From the NCBI GenBank assembly GCA_027295245.1, contig JAPULF010000484.1, positions 1 to 12,473 of the forward strand: a stretch of DNA of 12,473 nt, given 5' to 3'. The notes under the pieces are model-generated. The model saw nothing but the letters and a program-made list of their open reading frames with translations, had not been told where the DNA came from and ran no database searches. The DNA is from Planctomycetota bacterium (GTDB taxonomy: Bacteria > Planctomycetota > Phycisphaerae > UBA1845 > UTPLA1). The number at the start of each line of letters is the position of its first letter. Position 1 is the first letter of the stretch. The position numbers and the translations under genes are program-made. Positions 6,885 to 12,338 of the stretch are shown here, piece after piece.

Positions 6885-7391
6885 TCACAATCCCGCCTCA
6901 ACGTCAATCCGCGGGTCCAAATGCCCATTCGCACGGAATTCCGCTTCGAGTGACTGGAGCGCCGATAACCACTCCTGATACCGGTATTCCAGGCCGAATT
7001 CGAGGCAGATGCCTTTCAACGTCTTCAAATGCGACTCGTATTCGTCGGGCTGCCACGCCTGGGCCGCGGGATCGCAGAAGAAAATCCTGCACCCCAACGG
7101 CCGGTGCTCCCTGGCCGTGCAAAGCCCGTCGATTTGATAGGGACAGGCCCGATCTTCCGTCGGACTTCGCCAATCATCGCGGCGACCGTGATGGAAATAG
7201 GCAAGTTCCGCACTGGTCACGAACAGTTTATGTCCGAAACTCTCGAACTTGCAGCAGACGCCGTGATTCCAACAGGTTGGACGATGCCCGGCCACAGACT
7301 CGTCCACCGAGGCATAGAAGCCCTTCATTCGATCGACGAAGTCCGGCCGACGACCTGCCTGCAAGATGGATTCGGTCAGGGAAATCGTCAC
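6885..7391 (-). CDS. YkgJ-like cysteine-cluster protein with a Cys-to-His variant
   Basis: 168 residues from a GTG start at 7391 that overlaps the stop of the previous gene (GTGA), with GGAGG 10 nt upstream. An open frame further upstream is only the shadow of the preceding gene. Seen: the N-terminal metal motif reads Cys40-x2-His43-x2-Cys46-Cys47 (CWNHGVCC) where YkgJ-family proteins have CxxCGxCC; then FVTSAELAYF; then Cys83, Cys91, Cys101 and Cys106 in CPYQIDGLCTAREHRPLGC and FFCDP, the family's C-terminal cluster. The family is annotated as zinc- or iron-chelating, cytoplasmic, with poorly known function. A helical tail of about 60 residues follows. It is a paralogue of the gene just upstream, probably a tandem duplicate that diverged. 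Confidence 0.88.
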   Translation of the reverse strand: MTISLTESILQAGRRPDFVDRMKGFYASVDESVAGHRPTCWNHGVCCKFESFGHKLFVTSAELAYFHHGRRDDWRSPTEDRACPYQIDGLCTAREHRPLGCRIFFCDPAAQAWQPDEYESHLKTLKGICLEFGLEYRYQEWLSALQSLEAEFRANGHLDPRIDVEAGL

Positions 7392-7837
7392 GGCGCAACA
7401 TCCTCCCACCGCTTGGCATTGCGATGGGTTTGGATTTGAACCAGCTCGTGGTGCTCGCCCTTGTTGATGCCGGGACAGGTCACGGCGGCCTCGTTCCAGG
7501 TCGACGACGATCTCAGATTGACGCCCCAGAACGGCCACGTGCGACATTGAAGCGGTCGCACCGGATAGATGCTGCAGATTCGCTTGCCGCCTTCGGTCTT
7601 TAGAAAGCAGCAGTCTCCGTTGACCCGCTCGGTCAGCGAATAGCGGACGCCCACGCGCCGAAGATGCTGTTGGGTCAGGCCCTTGCCCTCGCGGCCGATG
7701 AATGTGGCGATCTTGTCGATCTCCCACCGCTTCACCCAAACGAAACCGGGCGGACCCGTGCAACAATTGCCGCACTGCGTACACGAGAAGTGCAGGCCGC
7801 CGGCGTACCATTTTTCCCGGGACTTCGTTCGACTCAT
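7388..7837 (-). CDS. YkgJ-family zinc/iron-chelating cysteine-cluster protein
   Basis: 149 residues. It has the canonical motif Cys19-x2-Cys22-Gly-x-Cys25-Cys26 (CTQCGNCC), then a DKIATFIGRE helix, then Cys76-Cys77, Cys88 and Cys98 in NGDCCFLKTEGGKRICSIYP and RPLQCRTWPFWG, which completes the YkgJ cluster. It probably binds Zn or an Fe/Fe-S centre in the cytoplasm; role unknown. The ATG at 7837 is preceded by two further ATGs (7851, 7866) in a triplicated start region. Those are in another frame and end in a TGA overlapping this ATG. The only purine-rich ribosome site (GGAG at 7880-7877) is placed for the ATG at 7866, so this gene may be translated by coupling from the leader peptide. It lies 45 bp downstream of the 42-residue lipoprotein gene. 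Confidence 0.9.
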   Translation of the reverse strand: MSRTKSREKWYAGGLHFSCTQCGNCCTGPPGFVWVKRWEIDKIATFIGREGKGLTQQHLRRVGVRYSLTERVNGDCCFLKTEGGKRICSIYPVRPLQCRTWPFWGVNLRSSSTWNEAAVTCPGINKGEHHELVQIQTHRNAKRWEDVAP

Positions 7838-7871
7838 GGGATTCGACTCATTGGGATTCGACTCATGGGGG
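7828..7871. repeat. Start-codon repeat, three units of 14-15 bp
   Basis: Units 7828-7841 (14 bp), 7842-7856 (15 bp) and 7857-7871 (15 bp) share TTCGACTCAT-GGG. On the minus strand each unit begins with ATGAGTCGAA and so carries a start codon. The last step is 14 instead of 15 bp (CCCATG instead of CCCAATG), which puts the final ATG out of frame with the first two. Confidence 0.85.
7834..7866 (-). CDS. Candidate 10-codon leader ORF before the YkgJ-like gene
   Basis: ATG at 7866, GGAG 10 nt upstream, peptide MSRIPMSRIP, stop TGA at 7836-7834 overlapping the YkgJ-like ATG (ATGA). It consists wholly of repeat DNA. It may be a translated coupling leader or simply a by-product of the duplication; a one-base deletion or sequencing error would instead make it an in-frame N-terminal extension. 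Confidence 0.35.
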   Translation of the reverse strand: MSRIPMSRIP

Positions 7872-7882
7872 TTCGGCTCCGA

Positions 7883-8011
7883 TCACTCATAGTCTTCGAG
7901 TGCCTGCTCATGCTTTTCGATGATGTCATGATCGTCGAAGCAGCCCGCAGCCAAGCCACCTGCCAGCGTCAGCAGGAGCGACAAGATCGCAACTGTTCGT
8001 CGGATGTTCAT
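7883..8011 (-). CDS. Tiny predicted lipoprotein (42 aa)
   Basis: Found by reading the minus strand between two longer genes. ATG at 8011 overlaps the stop of the 425-residue gene (ATGA), and GGAG lies 10 nt upstream. Seen: Arg4-Arg5; a hydrophobic core TVAILSLLLTLAGGL; lipobox-like LAAGC with Cys24 (Ala at -3 where Leu is more usual); then a very acidic 18-residue tail FDDHDIIEKHEQALEDYE. The mature peptide is 19 residues, probably membrane-tethered. The coupling suggests it is made in step with the upstream secreted triple-domain protein. No family recognised; a regulatory or structural accessory role is inference. Confidence 0.75.
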   Translation of the reverse strand: MNIRRTVAILSLLLTLAGGLAAGCFDDHDIIEKHEQALEDYE

Positions 8012-9285
8012 GGCGACCCGTCTCCGGAATCAGCGAATACAGGTTGCTCTCGCACGATGTGCCAGAGCCGCGTCAAGGGCAAACTCAGCCTGACCTGCAC
8101 GCTTCCACCCTCTATCGTAGCGTCTCGGTTGACGCGGTGCGCCCCGGCGAGGAATTCCGCGACGGTCCGCTGGATGTCCGGTTCTGAGTCGAGGCCTGGC
8201 TTGTCCGTGCCGCAAACGTCGCCGACAGTCACGCCCGTTCGAACGGGCAGTCTCGAGATACGCATTTCCATTCGACGTTTGGCATCCGTTTCAGCGGCAT
8301 CCAGTGAAGCCGCCAGCGGCGAGCTTCGATTCGCAATCACCCTGGGTACTGCGGCCCGACCGGTCACGATCAGGCATTGGTCGGCCCATCCGGGACGCTG
8401 ATCGGGCGCTTTCAGACCCATTCGCTTCATGACAGGCGCGGACGGGACGAGACCCGTCCCGATCGCCGAAACGCGAGCGGGGGCTCCTTTGGTCAGGGTT
8501 ATTTCCTTCGGGCCTGCATTTTCGCCGACGATCACACCGAAATCCACCTTCTCGAGGACCGCCCCGGCATCCATCGACGCCCGGATCATGCACCGGCGTT
8601 CCATCGTGAACCTGGGACGATCGAAAATCGAATCGGGCAGGCGGTGCAAAACCTTCGCTCGATATTCGGGTTCGACGGCGAAATGGGCCGATAGCCTGCG
8701 ATCGCCTACCAGGACGATTTCTCCGATTTTCTCCACCAGCTTGATCCGTGCGTCGAGCCTGGCCGCCTCGGCAGCGAGTTCGACGGCAGCCGGCCCCAAC
8801 GTCTTCCAGCCGGGCGGAACATCGCCGCTGCCCGAGTCGGGCCCAACCAGGCCCGCCACGGTCAGCCGCATTTCGGCCGCGCGAGGATCGATCCCTTCGA
8901 GTTGTGCCTTCACGATGTCTTCGGAAACGCCGCGATCCCGGAGCAGGTCCTTCAATCGCGCCGTCAAGGCGGCAACATCGAGCGTCAAGTGTGTCTCGGT
9001 GACGCCGTCTCGATATTTGCGGGCCGGTCCCAGCGGGCGGGCGTCTCGGGTCAGCCTGGATAGATCGTTCGAAAGGGTCGATTCATCGAGAAGATCGCGT
9101 AGAAAGCGCTGGTTTCCGAGGCTCAGGTCGGCAATTGCGGATTCAAGACGCGATCGAGCATCGGCCATGGCGGCCGCCCGCTCGGCGTCGCTGGGTACAC
9201 CCGCGGCCGGCGCAAGAAAACTCGCCAAGAGGGGGTCAACACCCAGGATCAAAAACACACCTCTCAACAAGATCGTGCGCGTCAA
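8008..9285 (-). CDS. Secreted protein with three diverged LPP20-like domains
   Basis: 425 residues from a TTG start at 9285. The frame is open to 9465, but the upstream part is the shadow of the small lipoprotein gene and a terminator; from the TTG the N-terminus is a good signal peptide (TRTILLRGVFLILGVDPLLA, likely cleavage near APA-AG, residues 25-29). I read three degenerate copies of one domain: about 34-115 (AERAAAMADARSRLESAIADL ... YRDGVTETHLTLDVAAL), about 158-250 (AAEAARLDARIKLVEKIGEI ... RCMIRASMDAGAVLEKV) and about 298-412 (DAAETDAKRRMEMRISRLPV ... GGSVQVRLSLPLTRLWHIV). Copies 2 and 3 are preceded by a P-G-W motif (PPGWK, RPGWAD). The third resembles the third repeat of the 436-residue neighbour. 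Presumed periplasmic; function unknown. Overlaps the 42-residue lipoprotein gene by 4 bp. Confidence 0.82.
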   Translation of the reverse strand: MTRTILLRGVFLILGVDPLLASFLAPAAGVPSDAERAAAMADARSRLESAIADLSLGNQRFLRDLLDESTLSNDLSRLTRDARPLGPARKYRDGVTETHLTLDVAALTARLKDLLRDRGVSEDIVKAQLEGIDPRAAEMRLTVAGLVGPDSGSGDVPPGWKTLGPAAVELAAEAARLDARIKLVEKIGEIVLVGDRRLSAHFAVEPEYRAKVLHRLPDSIFDRPRFTMERRCMIRASMDAGAVLEKVDFGVIVGENAGPKEITLTKGAPARVSAIGTGLVPSAPVMKRMGLKAPDQRPGWADQCLIVTGRAAVPRVIANRSSPLAASLDAAETDAKRRMEMRISRLPVRTGVTVGDVCGTDKPGLDSEPDIQRTVAEFLAGAHRVNRDATIEGGSVQVRLSLPLTRLWHIVREQPVFADSGDGSP

Positions 9286-9297
9286 TGCCCCGCCCCT

Positions 9298-9344
9298 ACA
9301 AACAGAACAGGGACCGGCCCGCCTTTCGGCTCGGCCGGTCCCTG
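9298..9344 (-). terminator. Intrinsic terminator after the 51-aa lipoprotein gene
   Basis: Perfect 12-bp arms CAGGGACCGGCC (9308-9319) and GGCCGGTCCCTG (9333-9344), an inner GCC/GGC pair with loop TTTC, then on the minus strand TTCTGTTTGT (9307-9298). It ends 13 nt before the TTG start of the next gene, leaving almost no room for a new promoter, so it may work as an attenuator of read-through. The rest of 9286-9379 shows nothing else. Confidence 0.75.
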
Positions 9345-9379
9345 GATCGGGTTCCAGTTGCGTCGCCCGATGCGACGGC

Positions 9380-9535
9380 CTATTCGACGATGGTCTCACC
9401 GGGCGAGTAGTCGGTGGGTTGCGACTCGGTTGTGCTCTCCACCTTGCTCGTCGTCTTGATATCATCCTCGGCGCAACCGGTTACGCCGGCGACGAACGCC
9501 ACGATCAGGAACAATCGACAGAGACTTCGAAGCAT
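9380..9535 (-). CDS. Tiny predicted lipoprotein (51 aa)
   Basis: Found by direct reading of the minus strand. ATG at 9535 has a strong AAGGAG 6 nt upstream; stop TAG at 9382-9380. Seen: Arg3 and Arg7, hydrophobic core LCRLFLIVAFVAG, lipobox VTGC with Cys21, and a 30-residue hydrophilic acidic/Thr-Ser-rich tail (AEDDIKTTSKVESTTESQP, then TDYSPGETIVE). The mature tail looks disordered. It lies 72 bp downstream of the triple-LPP20 gene across two small hairpins and is followed by a terminator, so it is the last gene of that unit. No family recognised. Confidence 0.8.
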   Translation of the reverse strand: MLRSLCRLFLIVAFVAGVTGCAEDDIKTTSKVESTTESQPTDYSPGETIVE

Positions 9536-9575
9536 TTGATTCTCCTTGAATCCGCGTCCTATTGAATCGTTCGAC

Positions 9576-9606
9576 GGCGGAATCCGCCTGGCGCCCGCCT
9601 AGGCGG
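9576..9606 (-). other. Two adjacent intercistronic hairpins
   Basis: Just after the stop of the triple-LPP20 gene is the perfect palindrome CCGCCTAGGCGG (9595-9606), and next to it GGCGG-AAT-CCGCC (9576-9588). All four arms share GGCGG/CCGCC, so they could pair in alternative ways. Such elements may set different message levels for the large and small proteins; there is no T-run, so I do not call a terminator. Confidence 0.45.
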
Positions 9607-9607
9607 C

Positions 9608-10918
9608 TTACGGGAAATTCTTGATCAAGACGTAGGTGTTGACGACCTTCCATACCTGCATGCCGGGTATTTCGACGATCACCGTGGCGGTCCCATCCGA
9701 ATCCCAATTGGTGGACTTGACATAGGAATTCACCAGGACGGTGTCTACCTGGGTGTTGATCTCGTCGTGCTCGGTGACAAAGTCGCGGACCATCGTGCTG
9801 GAGTCGATTTGCAGGCCCATGATCTCTTCGGCAAGTCGCCGCTTGGCGTCGAGTTCGGCGGCCCGGGCGGCCATCAGCTTGCCCTGGGGCGTGCCGGTCT
9901 TGTCTTCGGGAGGGACTCCGCTGCCCTCGGCCCGGATCGGGTTAGAGGCCCAATCGGGAATGTTCGTTCCGGTCTTGACGACCACCGCCTTGATGAACTG
10001 CGGCCTGGGAACACCCATTCCGACCGCCTGGAACTTCTTCTTCTGCAGGTGCTTGGTGACCTTTTTGATGTCCATGGAGGTGATCTTGTTGCCTTTGTAG
10101 TGTCGCTTGTGGAGTTCGTTGATGGTCGTGATCACCGACTGGACCGGTACTTCGTAGGTCACTTCCACGATCAACTCGTCGTGGTGGTAGTAGGGACGGC
10201 CGACCGCGGAGGCGCCGGTCAAGGTCGATTGGGCGGTCGCCCAAATCTTATCCGACTCCGCCACGAAATCGCGCACCGTCGTCTCGCTGGTGATGCGGAC
10301 GCCCTTGAGTCTCTCGACCAGACGGCGCATGGCATCAAGCGCGGCCGCCCGCACGGCCATCAGACGCTCGTTCGGGGGAACGGCCAACCAGATTGCGGGG
10401 GTCACGGGGTCGGGCAGATTGACCGTGGTCGGAATGTCACCGCCGGGTACGTCCGGCGGGAGGTCCGGCCGCGGGGCGCCCATTCCGACCACCTTGATCA
10501 CGTTCTTTTTGATGTATTGCTTGATCGATTCGAAGTCCACGGACTTGATGACGCCGTCTTTGTAGTGCCGCTTGTGAATGGCCTTGAGTTCCTGGATGAC
10601 CTTGGCCACGGTGACCTCGGCCTCGATCATGCACATCAGTTCCGAATCCCAACGGGGCTTGCCAAACCGCACGCCGCGAATGAACGTGTCGAGTTCGGAT
10701 CGAATCGTGTCCGACACGGTCACGAAATCGCGAACAATGGTGTCGGATGTGATGCGCAGGCCATTGATCGTCTCGGCGAGCTTGCGATAAGCGTCCGCCT
10801 CCGCCGCCCTCTTGGAAAGCAGCTTGTTCTGGTGATCCGGAACCTGGGCAAGCGCGATTGCGGGCAATGCAACCAGCACAGCCAGCGCCGCGCTCAAAGT
10901 CGATCGGCTCGTCCTCAT
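9608..10918 (-). CDS. Secreted protein with three LPP20-like repeats
   Basis: 436 residues; GGAGG 9 nt before the ATG. Signal peptide with cleavage probably after AIALA (residue 24). Three repeats follow at about 31-150, 184-307 and 346-430. Each opens with a helix of the type RAAELDAKRRLAEEIMGL, then ITSDTIVRDFV, ITSETTVRDFV or IDSSTMVRDFV, then an acidic (S/H)D.I segment and beta strands ending in a valine-rich stretch. Repeats 1 and 2 also share HKRHYK, a basic helix and VGMG(A/V)PRP; repeat 3 lacks that half and ends at IKNFP. A PDWASNPIRAEGSGVPPED linker precedes repeat 3, as is typical before LPP20-type domains. LPP20 proteins include the flagellar outer-membrane protein FlgP; this one lacks a lipobox and is probably periplasmic. 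Its exact role is unknown. Confidence 0.88.
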   Translation of the reverse strand: MRTSRSTLSAALAVLVALPAIALAQVPDHQNKLLSKRAAEADAYRKLAETINGLRITSDTIVRDFVTVSDTIRSELDTFIRGVRFGKPRWDSELMCMIEAEVTVAKVIQELKAIHKRHYKDGVIKSVDFESIKQYIKKNVIKVVGMGAPRPDLPPDVPGGDIPTTVNLPDPVTPAIWLAVPPNERLMAVRAAALDAMRRLVERLKGVRITSETTVRDFVAESDKIWATAQSTLTGASAVGRPYYHHDELIVEVTYEVPVQSVITTINELHKRHYKGNKITSMDIKKVTKHLQKKKFQAVGMGVPRPQFIKAVVVKTGTNIPDWASNPIRAEGSGVPPEDKTGTPQGKLMAARAAELDAKRRLAEEIMGLQIDSSTMVRDFVTEHDEINTQVDTVLVNSYVKSTNWDSDGTATVIVEIPGMQVWKVVNTYVLIKNFP

Positions 10919-10997
10919 GATGCTGTTCCTCCTACTCGGGTCTGTGCCGCACCGGTGTTACGACCGCGTCGGCCGCAACCACGGGCGGGGCTCGTTT

Positions 10998-11025
10998 ACG
11001 ATAGTTCGCCGCGCATTCCCGTCAG
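10998..11025 (-). promoter_or_regulatory. Weak promoter candidate before the triple-LPP20 gene
   Basis: CTGACG (11025-11020), 16-bp spacer, TATCGT (11003-10998) on the minus strand; four of six matches in each box. It lies in the 129-bp gap 10919-11047, where I see no terminator for the CsgG-like gene, so this gene may equally be read from upstream. Confidence 0.25.
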
Positions 11026-11047
11026 CGTGCCGGGTATCGCGTTGACT

Positions 11048-12100
11048 CTAAGCCGTTGTCGCCGCCTTCGCCGCCTTCGATATCCGCTGGACGGCCCGGC
11101 GGTACTGCTGGTCCTTGGGTTTGTAGGCACTGGCCCGCTTGTAATAGGTGCGCGCGTCGTCGAATCGCTCCAGCTTCTCGCAGCAGACCCCCGCCAAGAA
11201 CAGCGATGCATGATCATCGCCCTTTTCGACAATCGCCAACTTGAATTGTTGCAGACCGCCCTCGTAGTTCTCGGCAATCACGGCATCGGCCCCGGCAATG
11301 CTGGCCTCGTGGACACTCGGTTTGCACTTGACAGTTTCGGATATTTCCGTCGGGATGAACTTGGCTAAAAAGTCCATCATGTGTTTTTCGATCATGCCGG
11401 CGATCACCTGATCGCGCGGCGTCATGTCGGCCTCCGTCTGACTGGAACCAAAGAACCCGCTGGCCTTTGTCTTCGAGTATTCCTGGCTCGGAAGGGCCGA
11501 ATGGGCCACGATGATCCTGTTTCCGGCGGGGTCCTTGAGTTGAAACTGGCATGAGACCGTGATATTCCGGGCCTCTTCGTCGACTTCGGTGGTGGTGATA
11601 CCGCCGCCGCCGCCGCCACCCCAATACCGGCCGACATGTGCGAACACGCTCGCGGAATCGATGGTCCTTTTCTTCCCGACCTGCTTGTCGATTTTGATCG
11701 TGATGTCGCTGGTCAGGATCGATCCCACGCCCTCGAGTCCGGCCGACCCGATATCATTGGAATCGTCGGCAATGCCGGCAGCGGCCAGGTCCTGCTCATC
11801 GAGCGCGAGTTTCACGTGTTGGCGGTCCACCAGTTGAAAGGGGATCCCGTGCCTTTCGCGGGCTTCCTGCAGGTAATGCCGCAAACTGTCGGCGGTCATC
11901 TTGGACCATTTATCCTGATCGTATTCGCCGGTGTCGCCCTTCATGGTGGCATTCATGACGGCGACCTTCATGTACTGTTCGCTGATCTCCTGCGACGGTT
12001 GGGTCGTGTACGTGAAATCGACCGTGACGGTCGGCCGTTTCGGACCGCACCCCATGACGGCGATCATCGGAACCATCGCGACGATAGCAAGGCGTTTCAT
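11048..12100 (-). CDS. CsgG/FlgO-like lipoprotein with C-terminal TPR
   Basis: 350 residues from ATG at 12100, chosen because AAGGAG lies 9 nt upstream and a lipoprotein signal follows (KRLAIVAMVPMIAVMGC, Cys18). The frame stays open to an ATG at 12262, rejected as start. Residues 43-145 look like the CsgG/FlgO/LpoB-type fold: KVAVMNATMKG, then a helix with MTADSLRHYLQE, then IPFQLVDRQHVKLALDEQDL, then GLEGVGSILTSDITIKIDK. This matches the family pattern of a VDR motif, an EQ motif and a late hydrophobic strand. A run of seven glycines (161-167) interrupts the next strand. Residues 268-345 are TPR-like (AENYEGGLQQFKLAIVEKG, LERFDDARTYYKRASAYKP). Anchored in an envelope membrane, it could scaffold a periplasmic or outer-membrane complex; CsgG itself forms a secretion pore, but no pore segment is recognisable here. 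Confidence 0.85.
   Translation of the reverse strand: MKRLAIVAMVPMIAVMGCGPKRPTVTVDFTYTTQPSQEISEQYMKVAVMNATMKGDTGEYDQDKWSKMTADSLRHYLQEARERHGIPFQLVDRQHVKLALDEQDLAAAGIADDSNDIGSAGLEGVGSILTSDITIKIDKQVGKKRTIDSASVFAHVGRYWGGGGGGGITTTEVDEEARNITVSCQFQLKDPAGNRIIVAHSALPSQEYSKTKASGFFGSSQTEADMTPRDQVIAGMIEKHMMDFLAKFIPTEISETVKCKPSVHEASIAGADAVIAENYEGGLQQFKLAIVEKGDDHASLFLAGVCCEKLERFDDARTYYKRASAYKPKDQQYRRAVQRISKAAKAATTA
11601..11617. repeat. CCG trinucleotide run encoding polyglycine
   Basis: CCG repeated five times plus CC; read on the minus strand as part of seven consecutive Gly codons in the CsgG-like protein. Length changes would be in frame. Confidence 0.8.
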
Positions 12101-12268
12101 CTGTCGAATCTCCTTCCGTGTGTGTTGAGTCGACGGCAACTCATATTCTCGTGTATTCAATTCGTGGACCGAACGGCGAACGGTGTAAGGCGCCGACTCG
12201 AGGCTCGGCCGATTTGGAAAACCGCCGGTGATCGCGGCGCGCGCCACTACCGCGTTCGGCATGCCGAC

Positions 12269-12297
12269 TTGATACGACTGCGGGTACGGCCTGTCAA
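12269..12297 (-). promoter_or_regulatory. Sigma70-like promoter for the CsgG-like gene
   Basis: Perfect TTGACA (12297-12292), an exact 17-bp spacer, then TATCAA (12274-12269; four of six). The start would fall near 12262, giving a leader of about 160 nt. A short imperfect stem (12296-12311) just upstream overlaps the -35 and is not convincing as a terminator of the MATE gene. Nothing else is recognisable in 12101-12338. Confidence 0.6.
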
Positions 12298-12338
12298 GAC
12301 CAATCGGTCCTTTCGGGCCGCCCGCACACGTTCTGCAA

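Noticed and set aside
7392..7811. 308-residue version of the second YkgJ-like protein starting at 7811
   Set aside because: The first 140 codons are an out-of-frame read of the upstream YkgJ-like gene; the GTGA overlap with GGAGG marks the real start.
7828..7871. CRISPR or attachment-site repeat
   Set aside because: Units are contiguous without spacers and too short; no cas gene or integrase is in the window.
9308..9344. Transposon inverted-repeat end
   Set aside because: The arms are adjacent, form one hairpin with a T-rich tail, and no transposase or target duplication is seen; a terminator explains it better.
9286..9465. N-terminal extension of the 425-residue protein to an ATG at 9465
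   Set aside because: It would cross a terminator and the 51-codon lipoprotein gene; the extension is Arg/Pro-rich and the signal peptide begins at the TTG at 9285.
9767..11368. 533-codon + strand open frame
   Set aside because: Antisense to the LPP20 and CsgG-like genes; its His/Asp/Leu-rich content mirrors the codons of the opposite strand.
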